Assembly (NCBI RefSeq): GCF_022374875.2
Contig: NZ_CP092427.2
Span: forward strand, 2,108,001-2,172,000
Origin: Mycolicibacterium rufum
Lineage (GTDB): Bacteria > Actinomycetota > Actinomycetes > Mycobacteriales > Mycobacteriaceae
Direction of reading: 5' to 3'
Length of the DNA stretch: 64,000 nucleotides
Every line of letters begins with the position of its first letter. The first letter of the stretch is position 1. A program made the translations under genes and the position numbers. The notes under the pieces are model-generated. The model did not search any database. It was not told where the DNA came from and was given only the letters and a program-made list of their open reading frames with translations. Positions 8,821 through 16,434 of the stretch are shown here, in pieces.

Positions 8821-9849
8821 ATGCGCCACCTCGTCTTCGTCGAGCCCGGCCGCCTCGAATGGCAGGACGCTCCGAACCCCGAGCCAGCTCCCGGGCAGGC
8901 CGTCGTCCGCCCGCTGGCGGTCGCCCGCTGCGACCTGGACGCCGCGATGGCCGGCTTCGGCATCTTCCCCGGCCCCTACCCCGTCGGCCACGAGATCGCC
9001 GGCGAAGTCGTCGCCGTCGGCGAAGGCGTCACCCGCATACGAGAACGACAGCGCGTCGCCGTCCCGTTCCAGGTCTCCTGCGGCCGGTGCTCCCCCTGCA
9101 CCGGCGGGCGCTACGCCGCCTGCGACCCCTACTACGCCCGCGCCGGCGCCGCCTTCGGCTTCGGCGAGTCCGGCGGCGGCCACGGCGGCGGCCTCGCCGA
9201 CCTCCTGCTCGTCCCCGACGCCGACCACCTCCTGCTCCCCGCGCCGGAATCCATCAGCGACGTCGCCCTCGCCACAATCCCCGACAACCTCATCGACGCC
9301 TACCGCGCCGTCGTCGACGGCCTGCGCGAGCGGCCCGGCGCCGACGTCCTCATCGTCGGCGGCGACGCACCTTCGATCAGCCTCTACACCATCCTCTGCG
9401 CGCGAGCTCTCGGCGCCGGCACCGTCCGTTACGCCGACAACGACCCTCAGCGCCTCGCCGCCGCGGCCGACCTCGGCGCCGAAGCTATCGACATCGGCAC
9501 CCAATTCCCGCGACGGCTCGACCGCGCGCCGATCGTCGTCGGCGCCTCACTGAGCATCGAAGGCCTGCACTGCGCCGTGCGCTCCACCGAACCGTACGGC
9601 CGCCTCACCGTCGTGACGATCCACTTCTCCGCCGCGACGCCACTCCCGATGCTCGAGATGTACACCCGCGGGATCACGCTGCACACCTCCCGCGCCGACT
9701 CCCGGCGCTACCTCCCCGAGGTCCTCGAGCTCGTCGCCGCGGGCCGCATCGACCCGCTGCAGGTGCCGACGTCGGTGGTCGACTGGGACGACGCCGCCGA
9801 GCATTGGCTCGACCCTGCGTTGAAGCTCGTCGTTACCCGCCAAGCCTGA
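8821..9849 (+). CDS. Zinc-dependent medium-chain alcohol dehydrogenase-like oxidoreductase
   Basis: A 342-residue member of the medium-chain dehydrogenase/reductase superfamily. The catalytic-zinc ligands appear as Cys37 and the GHE motif at 56-58. The structural-zinc lobe has four cysteines at 87, 90, 93 and 101, in the classic CxxCxxCx7C spacing. A Rossmann-type nucleotide-binding part follows (IVGGDAPS, near residue 179), though the glycine pattern is weaker than the usual GxGxxG. It should oxidise an alcohol or polyol with NAD(P), substrate unknown. The ATG has no obvious Shine-Dalgarno site, so the transcript may be leaderless. Third codon positions are almost uniformly C or G, in contrast with the restriction operon to the left. 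It stands alone, with a 330-base gap to the next gene. Confidence 0.85.
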   Translation: MRHLVFVEPGRLEWQDAPNPEPAPGQAVVRPLAVARCDLDAAMAGFGIFPGPYPVGHEIAGEVVAVGEGVTRIRERQRVAVPFQVSCGRCSPCTGGRYAACDPYYARAGAAFGFGESGGGHGGGLADLLLVPDADHLLLPAPESISDVALATIPDNLIDAYRAVVDGLRERPGADVLIVGGDAPSISLYTILCARALGAGTVRYADNDPQRLAAAADLGAEAIDIGTQFPRRLDRAPIVVGASLSIEGLHCAVRSTEPYGRLTVVTIHFSAATPLPMLEMYTRGITLHTSRADSRRYLPEVLELVAAGRIDPLQVPTSVVDWDDAAEHWLDPALKLVVTRQA

Positions 9850-10181
9850 CCAACGGATCAGTCAGTAAGCCCATCGAATGGTCCGGCACCGAGACCATAC
9901 GGCTGTATTACCGCTCGCCACAGCACATCTCGCCGCCGGCGAGTAACGGTCCAGTGTTTCGAGACGATGACAAAGAACACCAGAAACACTGCGTGACACG
10001 ATTGGCAGCTAAGGTATCCACCTATGTCCCCGCACGCCCGCCCGGCGGCCACCAACAGCGAATATCGCGCTGACGCTGTCGTCTTCGCTATCGGGACAAG
10101 TGGCAGTACGTGCCGTGATTTATTCACACGGCTAACACAGTTACCACCGTCTCCTCACACCGCCATCGTGAGCAGCCCGCC
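9850..10181. other. 330-base intergenic region, no gene recognised
   Basis: This gap between two same-strand oxidoreductase genes is less GC-rich than both. Short open frames on either strand have no family resemblance. It contains the inverted repeat described at 9952-9991 and a comparatively AT-rich stretch just before the next gene (around 10115-10145) that could hold its promoter. Confidence 0.4.
9952..9991. repeat. Inverted repeat CAGTGTTTC-N22-GAAACACTG
   Basis: Two perfect 9-base arms (9952-9960 and 9983-9991) are separated by 22 bases. The arms are too far apart and too short for a strong terminator. They could be two half-sites of a regulatory protein operator, or chance. No second copy was seen in the window. 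Confidence 0.35.
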
Positions 10182-11219
10182 ATGACCGACCGAGGCGCAG
10201 CGATCGTCGGCACCGGCTGGATGGGCCGCGTGCACGCAGAAGCATTGGCCCGCATCGGTATTGAAGTCGTCGGTGTCGTCGGGTCGAGCTCCGATCGCGC
10301 TGCCGCAGCCGGACTCGGCGCCTACTACTGCTCCTTCGAGGAGATGCTCGACGACCCCCGCGTCCGCTCCGTCCACATCTGCTCCCCCAACCATCTCCAC
10401 CACGCCCAGGCGATGGCCGCCATGCGGACCGGTAAGCACGTCATCTGTGAGAAGCCGCTCGCCCTCACCCCCGCCCACGCCAGTGAGCTCGTCACGGCCG
10501 CAAACGATTTCGGCGTCGTCAACGCCGTCTGCTTCATCAACCGCTTCTACCCGCTCTGCCAACAGGCCGCCGATAAGATCCGCCACGGTGACCTCGGACC
10601 GACACGCCTGATCAGCGGTTCCTACCTCCAGGACTGGCTCTCGAAAGACACCGACACCAATTGGCGCCTCGATCCCGAACGCGGCGGATCGCTGCGTGCC
10701 GTCAGCGACATCGGTTCGCACTGGCTCGATCTCGCCAGCTTCATCACCGGCCAGCGCGTCGAGTCCGTGATGGCCGACCTCACCACTGCCCTGCCCGACC
10801 GGTCCGACACCGACGACATCGCCGGCGCCCTCCTCCGTTTCGACCAAGGCGCGCGTGGCGTGCTCACGGTCTCGCAGGTCTCTCCCGGCCGCAAGAACCA
10901 GCTCGCCGTCGAGATCGCCGGCGCCGATGCCTCGCTGCGCTGGGACCTCGAGCATCCCGAGCAGCTGTGGATCGGGCATCGCGACGAACCCAACCAATTG
11001 GAGCTGCGCGGCACCGGCGACCAGCCAATCGGCCATGCCCTGGGCTACCCCGATGCGTTCAAGGCGTTCTTCCGCGCCGTCTACGACGCCATCGAGGCCG
11101 ACGAACCCCCGCAGCAGCCGGACTACCCGACCTTCGCCGACGGCTTCGAACAGGTGCTCATCGCCGACGCGATCGCCGAGAGCGCCCGCCTCGAGACCTG
11201 GGTGCCCGTCCAGCGCTGA
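10182..11219 (+). CDS. Gfo/Idh/MocA family NAD(P)-dependent oxidoreductase
   Basis: A 345-residue protein with an N-terminal Rossmann motif GTGWMGRVHAEA at residues 10-21 and the family-defining EKP at 90-92 (CEKPLALT), whose lysine takes part in catalysis. The C-terminal half (SDIGSHWLDLASFITG) matches the substrate-binding alpha/beta domain of glucose-fructose oxidoreductases and inositol dehydrogenases. It probably oxidises a sugar, cyclitol or a derivative with NAD(P). It follows the zinc dehydrogenase on the same strand after about 330 bases, so the two may be co-regulated but need not be one transcript. The gene ends 4 bases before the stop of the convergent MpaB-type gene. The exact substrate cannot be deduced. 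Confidence 0.85.
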   Translation: MTDRGAAIVGTGWMGRVHAEALARIGIEVVGVVGSSSDRAAAAGLGAYYCSFEEMLDDPRVRSVHICSPNHLHHAQAMAAMRTGKHVICEKPLALTPAHASELVTAANDFGVVNAVCFINRFYPLCQQAADKIRHGDLGPTRLISGSYLQDWLSKDTDTNWRLDPERGGSLRAVSDIGSHWLDLASFITGQRVESVMADLTTALPDRSDTDDIAGALLRFDQGARGVLTVSQVSPGRKNQLAVEIAGADASLRWDLEHPEQLWIGHRDEPNQLELRGTGDQPIGHALGYPDAFKAFFRAVYDAIEADEPPQQPDYPTFADGFEQVLIADAIAESARLETWVPVQR

Positions 11220-11223
11220 CGCG

Positions 11224-12084
11224 CTACCCGGCGTTGGCCGTCATCGCCCACCGGATGCCGCCGACGAGGACGTGCCCCGCCGAGCGCACCACCGTCGCCT
11301 CCGCCGGCGGGAAGTACGGCAACCACAGCGGGCCGCGCGCCCAGCGCGGCAGCATCGACACCGCCGCCGCGGACAGCGCCGCATACGGCGCCCGCGCCAG
11401 CACCGGCAGCGGCGGCGTCAGCAACAGGAACCGCGCCGCGTCCCGGGCCGCGGCCGTCCCGCACAGCTCCGGCCGGTACGCCGCGATCCGCTCGGCGAGC
11501 TCCGCCTCGGTGCGCGGCGGGTCCGGCACGCCGAGCTTGAGAGCCACCTCGGCGGTGTCGGCGACATAGCCATCGCGTCCGGATTGGTCCAGCGGCGCCG
11601 ACCCGTACAGCTGATGCGCCCGTAGGAAGCTGTCGGTCTCGGCGATGTGCACCCACTCCAGCAGGTGCGGGTCCCCCGCCTCGTAGGCCCGGCCGTCCGG
11701 CGCGACGCCGCGCACCCGCCGGTGGATGCCGCGCACCTTGTCCACCGCCCGCTGCGCGTCGTCGGCCGCGCCGAACGTCGTCACCGCCAGGAACGTGCTG
11801 GTGCGGGCCAGCCGCCCCCACGGGTCGCCGCGGTAGTCGGAGTGCTCGGCCACCCCGGCCATCGCCAGCGGGTGCAGCGACTGCAGCAGCAGCGCGCGCA
11901 GACCCCCGACGAACATCGACGCGTCGGCGTGCACCCGGCGGATCGGCCGGTCCTCGGCGAACCACCGCGGGCCCGGCGTCTCGTGGATCCGCGCCCGGTT
12001 CTCCGGGCCCTCGGGGCCGGCCACCATGCCGAACAGCGCGCTGCCCATGCGGGTGCGGATGGCGCCGAAGTCATACAGGGTCAT
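11224..12084 (-). CDS. Oxygenase MpaB family protein (DUF2236)
   Basis: A 286-residue protein resembling the MpaB/rubber-oxygenase catalytic domain family, which is much expanded in mycobacteria. Supporting segments are the N-terminal region with RRVHADAS, the LLLQSLHPLAMAGVAEHSDY block and the LLEWVHIAETDSFLRA block, whose histidines are the expected haem or metal ligands. Some members oxidatively cleave polyisoprenoids; others have unknown substrates. There is no signal peptide. It is convergent with the Gfo/Idh/MocA gene (4 bases between stops), and its upstream region (12085-12317) is shared with the divergent kinase gene, so a divergent promoter pair is likely. Family assignment is good, biochemical function unknown. 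Confidence 0.8.
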   Translation of the reverse strand: MTLYDFGAIRTRMGSALFGMVAGPEGPENRARIHETPGPRWFAEDRPIRRVHADASMFVGGLRALLLQSLHPLAMAGVAEHSDYRGDPWGRLARTSTFLAVTTFGAADDAQRAVDKVRGIHRRVRGVAPDGRAYEAGDPHLLEWVHIAETDSFLRAHQLYGSAPLDQSGRDGYVADTAEVALKLGVPDPPRTEAELAERIAAYRPELCGTAAARDAARFLLLTPPLPVLARAPYAALSAAAVSMLPRWARGPLWLPYFPPAEATVVRSAGHVLVGGIRWAMTANAG

Positions 12085-12317
12085 GCCCCCATTGTGCTGA
12101 CCCGGCCGACAGACAGACGCGGGCGACGATCATCGTCACCAACCGATCACCGGCGCCCGGGCACGCAAGAACGTATTGACCTGCACGCCAACACGATCAA
12201 ACGGGCACGACGCCGCACCCTCGGAGCCGGGTGCCGGACCGGCCATTCCCGCCGCTCACAGGGCCGCGTCCGAGTACCGTAGACGCACTACTCGCACCTC
12301 ACCGAAGGACGCAGGCG

Positions 12318-15230
12318 ATGGCGGGGGAGATCGCGTTCGAGCTGGCAGCCGCCGGTTTCACCGACGCCAACGAGGTGGGCCGGGGCGGTGGCGGCGTCGT
12401 CTACCGCTGCCATCAGACCTCCCTGGGGCGAACCGTCGCGATCAAGGTGCTCGCCTCCCATCTCGACGAGGACGACCGCGAGCGTTTCCTGCGCGAGGGC
12501 TACGCGATGGGCGCGCTGTCCGGCCACCCCAACATCGTGAACATCCTGCAGGTCGGCATGACCGAACGGGACCGGCCGTTCATCGTCATGCCCTATCACG
12601 CGCGTGGGTCGCTCGCCGACCAGGTGCGACGGGAGGGCCGTATCCCGTGGCCCGACGTGCTGCGCATCGGGGTGAAACTCTGCGGCGCGCTCGAAACCGC
12701 CCACCGCACAGGCACTTTGCACCGCGACATCAAACCCGGCAACATCCTCGTCAACGACTACGGCGACCCCCAGCTCAGCGACTTCGGCACCGCGCGCATC
12801 GTCGGCGGATACAAGACAGTGACCGGCTTCTTCACCGGCACGCTGTCCTACACCGCGCCCGAGGTGCTCACGGGCAAGCCTCCGACCGTCGAGGCGGACG
12901 TCTACTCCCTCGGCGCCACCCTGTACGCGCTGATCGCCGGCCAGGCCGCCCACGAACGCCACACCGGCGAGGAGCTGATCGCCCACTACCTGCGCATCAC
13001 CTCCCAGCCGGTGCCCGACCTGCGGGACCGCGGAATCCCCACCGACGTGTGCGCGACGATCGAGAAGTCCATGTCCCTCGACCCGGCCGAGCGGTTCGGC
13101 ACAGCGGCCGACTTCGGCCGCGCCCTGCAGGAGGCGCAGCGCCACAACGGCCTGACCGCGGACGCGATGGCGATCGGCGAGCCCGCCCCCGCCGCCCCCG
13201 CGCCGCCCGACGGCACGCAGGCTCTCCCCCTGTCCGGGCCGTCCGACACGTCCGTCGTGCCGCCCGCGCCGCCGCCACCCCCGCCCCCCAGGCCCGCCGA
13301 GCCGGCGCCGCCACCCGACCGGCCGTCGGCTGCTCCCCCGGCGAAGAACCGCAAAACCGTCATCGCCCTCGCCGCCGCAGCCGCCGTGGCCCTGCTGGTG
13401 ATCGCCGGCGTCGCGATCATCGCGACATCCCGGGACACGCCCAGCTCCTCGCCGAGCGCGGCCCCGCCGGCCCGGCCGACGGTCGAGGCGCAGGCCGGCT
13501 GGCGCCCGATCAGCGATGCCCGCTCGGCCCTTGACGCGGCGGCCGCCACCCAGTCCGACGGCACGATCTGGATCTTCGGCGGCATGGGCGCCGACAGCCG
13601 CGTCAGCGGCGCCCACGAGGGGTACGACCCGGCGATCGACAGCTGGAAGGGCGGCGACGCCCTGCCCGTTCCGGTGGCGCACGCGATGGCGGTGACGTGG
13701 CAGGACACCCCCGTCGTGCTCGGGGGCTGGCGTACTGCGGGGGCCGACGCGAAGGTCGCCACCGACGCGGTGTGGCGGGTGGTCAACAGCCGCTGGGTGC
13801 CGTTGCCGCCGCTGCCGCAGCCGCGCGCCGCGGCCGCGGCCGCCGTGGTCGGCGACCGCATCATCGTGACCGGCGGGGTGGATGCCGGCGGCAAGGTGCT
13901 CGACTCCACTGAGGTGTTCGACGGCACCGGCTGGAAACCGGGCGCATCGATGCCCACCGCGCGTCAGCTGCTGGCCGCGGCCTCGGACGGCAGACGGGTC
14001 TACGCGCTCGGCGGCACGAACGGCACGACGGACCTGGCGACCGTCGAGGCCTACGACCCGGCCGCCGACTCCTGGGCCGCCCTGCCCGCGCTGTCGGCAC
14101 CGCGCAGCGATCTCGGCGCCGCAGTCACCGACGGCCGGCTGGTGGCCGTCGGCGGCGCCACCGCGGGCCGCCCCGTGAAGACGGTGTCGTCGCTCGACCT
14201 GGCGACCGCGACGTGGACCGACCTGCCCGACCTCGCCACCGCCCGCCACGGGCTGGCCGTGGCCGCGGTCGGCAAGTCGGTGTACGCGATCGGCGGATCG
14301 ACCGGCACCGGGGACGGGCAGGTGACGTCGTCCGCCGAGGCGCTCAAGCTCGCGCCGCGCACCCCGCAGCCCGCGGCGCAGTGGCGGTCGCTGCCCGACG
14401 CGCCCACCCCGCGGCTGATGACGGCGTTCACCGCGCTCGACGGCAAGATCTGGAACATCGGCGGCATCCGCGACGGCGAGACGCTGCAGACCGTCGAGAC
14501 CTACGACCCCGGCACCAAGCAGTGGCAGCCCCAGCCGTCCCTGCCGATCCCGCTGAACCACGCGGTGGCGGCGACCTACCGCGGCGAGGTCGTGGTGATC
14601 GGCGGCGCCACCGACACCATCACCCACGCGTCGGACAAAGTGTTCGCGTTCCGCGACAACGCCTGGGTCGAACTGCCCAGCCTGCAGCACGCGCGCGCAG
14701 CCCCCGCTGCCGCGGTGGTCGGCGACAAGCTCGTCGTGGTCGGCGGTCAGAACGACAAGCAGATCGTGCCGCAGACCGAGGTCTTCGACGGGACATCGTG
14801 GACGTCGGCAGCCGACTTGCCCACTCCCCGTGAGCATCTCGCGGCGGTGTCCGACGGCGTCTACGTCTACGCCGTCGGCGGCCGGTTCCTCAGCGCCGAC
14901 GAGAACTCGGCGGCCTTCGATCGGTTCGACCCCGCGTCCGGGAACTGGGAAACGTTGCCGGACATGCCGACTCCGCGCGGCAGCTTCGGTGCGGCGTTCA
15001 TCGACGGCCGCATCGTGGTGGTCGGCGGCGAGGAGCCGACGCGGGTGCTGCCCACCGTCGAGATGTACGACATCGCCAACCGCACGTGGAGCACCCAGGC
15101 GCCGATCAACACCCCGGTGCACGGGGAGGTGGTCGCGGCGGTCGGCTCTACGGTCTACGTGATCGGCGGCGCCGACCGCCCGACCCACGAGGGGCCGGTG
15201 GCGACGGTCGAGGCGCTGGACTTCACGTAG
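12318..15230 (+). CDS. PknK-type transmembrane Ser/Thr protein kinase with extracellular Kelch propellers
   Basis: The start at 12318 is chosen because an AAGGA ribosome site lies just upstream; a longer frame begins at 12231. The protein is about 970 residues. Residues 15-275 form a kinase with a glycine loop (GRGGGGVVY), Lys43, HRD at 135-137, DFG at 155-157 and APE at about 180-182. The wording is close to the N-terminal kinase of mycobacterial PknK. A proline/alanine-rich juxtamembrane segment precedes a single membrane helix at about 347-369. After this, twelve Kelch-like blades with GG pairs (FGGMG, LGGWR, TGGVD, LGGTN and eight more) fill residues 400-970, enough for two six-bladed propellers. 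The domain should face outside and could sense a wall or carbohydrate ligand. The 3' end overlaps the convergent FHA gene by 8 bases. Confidence 0.88.
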   Translation: MAGEIAFELAAAGFTDANEVGRGGGGVVYRCHQTSLGRTVAIKVLASHLDEDDRERFLREGYAMGALSGHPNIVNILQVGMTERDRPFIVMPYHARGSLADQVRREGRIPWPDVLRIGVKLCGALETAHRTGTLHRDIKPGNILVNDYGDPQLSDFGTARIVGGYKTVTGFFTGTLSYTAPEVLTGKPPTVEADVYSLGATLYALIAGQAAHERHTGEELIAHYLRITSQPVPDLRDRGIPTDVCATIEKSMSLDPAERFGTAADFGRALQEAQRHNGLTADAMAIGEPAPAAPAPPDGTQALPLSGPSDTSVVPPAPPPPPPPRPAEPAPPPDRPSAAPPAKNRKTVIALAAAAAVALLVIAGVAIIATSRDTPSSSPSAAPPARPTVEAQAGWRPISDARSALDAAAATQSDGTIWIFGGMGADSRVSGAHEGYDPAIDSWKGGDALPVPVAHAMAVTWQDTPVVLGGWRTAGADAKVATDAVWRVVNSRWVPLPPLPQPRAAAAAAVVGDRIIVTGGVDAGGKVLDSTEVFDGTGWKPGASMPTARQLLAAASDGRRVYALGGTNGTTDLATVEAYDPAADSWAALPALSAPRSDLGAAVTDGRLVAVGGATAGRPVKTVSSLDLATATWTDLPDLATARHGLAVAAVGKSVYAIGGSTGTGDGQVTSSAEALKLAPRTPQPAAQWRSLPDAPTPRLMTAFTALDGKIWNIGGIRDGETLQTVETYDPGTKQWQPQPSLPIPLNHAVAATYRGEVVVIGGATDTITHASDKVFAFRDNAWVELPSLQHARAAPAAAVVGDKLVVVGGQNDKQIVPQTEVFDGTSWTSAADLPTPREHLAAVSDGVYVYAVGGRFLSADENSAAFDRFDPASGNWETLPDMPTPRGSFGAAFIDGRIVVVGGEEPTRVLPTVEMYDIANRTWSTQAPINTPVHGEVVAAVGSTVYVIGGADRPTHEGPVATVEALDFT

Positions 15231-15849
15231 CGCCGTCGCGCAGCTGGGCGAGGGTCACCGCGCCGCGGCGCAGCGCCTCGTTGGCCAGCCGGACGCGGCG
15301 GTCGCCCTCGGCGGGGACGGCGAACTTGTCATAGAGGTTCTGCAGGTGCTGCTTGACGGCGGCCTCGGTGACGTAGAGCTCGCCGGCCATCGCCCGCACC
15401 GACGCCGGTTCGGGAAACGGGGCGTCGGAGACCAGCGGCCGGCACAGCACCACGAGCACGTCATACTCGCGTCGGGTCAGCCGCGGCGGTGCGTCGACGG
15501 GTTGCGCGGTGACGGTCTCCTCCTCGCGGCCGCCCTCCGCGGAGTCGCGGACCATCCAGAAGATCAGCCGCGACTTGCCGACGCGCACCTCGTCGCCCGA
15601 ATGCAGGACGCGTTCGGCGGTGATCTTCTCCCCGTTGAGGTACGTGCCGTTGCGGCTGCCCATGTCGCGGATCGACCATGCGGCGCCGAGGTTTTCGAAC
15701 ACCGCGTGCAGCCGGGAGACCGTGGCGTCGTGCTCGAGCGCGACGACGTTGCCGGCCGCCTTGCCGAGGGTCACGCGCTGGCCGCTCAGGGGGACGAGTT
15801 CGCGGCCCGACGGTGTGAAGACTTCCAGGTGGGAAGGCATGCTCGTCAT
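15223..15849 (-). CDS. FHA domain protein with C-terminal helix-turn-helix
   Basis: A 208-residue protein in two parts. Residues 5-95 are a forkhead-associated domain with the phosphothreonine-binding landmarks SRLHAVF and DMGSRNGTYLNGEKI. The C-terminal region from about 128 (TRREYDVLVVLCRP, then TEAAVKQHLQNLYDKF) is a winged or LuxR-like helix-turn-helix found behind FHA domains in actinobacterial regulators. FHA domains bind phosphothreonine on kinases or their substrates, so this is a plausible partner of the facing kinase, whose 3' end it overlaps by 8 bases. That pairing is inference from position. There is no membrane segment. The stretch between the domains is short and acidic (EGGREEE). 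Confidence 0.85.
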   Translation of the reverse strand: MTSMPSHLEVFTPSGRELVPLSGQRVTLGKAAGNVVALEHDATVSRLHAVFENLGAAWSIRDMGSRNGTYLNGEKITAERVLHSGDEVRVGKSRLIFWMVRDSAEGGREEETVTAQPVDAPPRLTRREYDVLVVLCRPLVSDAPFPEPASVRAMAGELYVTEAAVKQHLQNLYDKFAVPAEGDRRVRLANEALRRGAVTLAQLRDGAT

Positions 15850-15864
15850 TCTGGCGTAGCGGCT

Positions 15865-15898
15865 CTCGGCCCGTCACCGCTTCCGGTGACGGGCCGAG
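15865..15898 (-). terminator. Perfect 14-bp stem hairpin behind the secreted protein gene
   Basis: CTCGGCCCGTCACC at 15865-15878 pairs perfectly with 15885-15898 around a 6-base loop. It lies 11 bases past the stop of the minus-strand gene at 15910. No T-tract follows, which fits the U-poor terminators often described for mycobacteria. It could also act on read-through in the other direction. Confidence 0.6.
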
Positions 15899-15909
15899 GT
15901 GGGCGGCGG

Positions 15910-16230
15910 TCAGTTCTGGGCGAGCAGGGGTGCGCGGTCGAGGACGGGAGCCCGGTTGATCACCGGTGCGCGGCCGCCGTTGCCGCGTAGCGGCTGGGTG
16001 GTCTCGGTGATCTTGCCGTCCTTGCAGCTGACGATCTTGCCGTCGACGAACACGCCCTGGCCGTTGTCGATCGGGATCGAGTAGCCGTCTGCGTCGGTGT
16101 AGGTGCAGCCGCCCCCACCGCCGGGACCCTGATCGTTGTCCGCGGCGAACGCCGTGCCGGGCGCGATCGCGAGGACGGCGAAGGCGCCGAGGACGGTGGC
16201 GGTGTACTTGAGGCCCTTAGTGGTGATCAT
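15910..16230 (-). CDS. Small secreted protein of unknown function
   Basis: A 106-residue protein with a clear Sec signal peptide: a basic start (MITTKGLKYT), a hydrophobic core and a cleavage site after TAFA, near residue 29. The mature part of about 77 residues has a glycine run, exactly two cysteines (in GGCTYTDADGY and IVSCKDGKI) that may form one disulphide, and an Arg/Ala/Pro/Val-rich tail with the repeated pattern RAPV/RAPL. No family was recognised. It stands alone between a strong hairpin downstream and a repeat element upstream. Secretion is well supported by the signal peptide; the role is unknown. Confidence 0.75.
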   Translation of the reverse strand: MITTKGLKYTATVLGAFAVLAIAPGTAFAADNDQGPGGGGGCTYTDADGYSIPIDNGQGVFVDGKIVSCKDGKITETTQPLRGNGGRAPVINRAPVLDRAPLLAQN

Positions 16231-16360
16231 GATGTTTCCTCTCGGTCGGGGTGGATCTGGTGTTGAGAGGAATACTGCTGGTCAGAGGGCTCGGCCGTAA
16301 TCGCCGGCAAGCCAGACTCCCGTGCCGGGGAAGGAAGAGTTTTCTGTCGTTGGGGTAAGG

Positions 16361-16425
16361 GCGTTGAGACTGCGCTCAGGGCGGCGAAAGGGGCGAAATC
16401 GCCGCCGTGAGCGCAGTCTCGACGC
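16361..16425. repeat. Inverted-repeat element copy A (about 65 bp)
   Basis: The left arm at 16361-16387 begins GCGTTGAGACTGCGCTCA. The right arm at 16399-16425 is its reverse complement with two mismatches in 27 bases, around an 11-base loop. It belongs to the family seen at 23569, 29485, 30603 and 31567. It lies 9 bases past the stop of the minus-strand serine hydrolase gene. It may act as that gene's terminator or be a small mobile repeat. Confidence 0.8.
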
Positions 16426-16434
16426 GCATGAACG

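Noticed and set aside
8473..9504. 343-codon minus-strand frame over the alcohol dehydrogenase
   Set aside because: Val/Gly/Ala/Asp-rich shadow of C-ending codons; the zinc-binding cysteines and GHE motif are on the plus strand.
9952..9991. Intrinsic terminator after the alcohol dehydrogenase
   Set aside because: The arms are 22 bases apart and over 100 bases past the stop, with no T-tract, which makes termination unlikely.
9858..10127. 89-codon minus-strand frame in the 9.9-10.2 kb gap
   Set aside because: No convincing ribosome site or family; the hydrophobic patch is not enough to support a gene.
12288..15188. 966-codon open frame antisense to the Kelch kinase
   Set aside because: High-GC genes often leave a long open frame on the opposite strand. 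The translation is Arg/Gly/Asp/His-rich with no domain, whereas the plus strand has kinase and Kelch motifs throughout.
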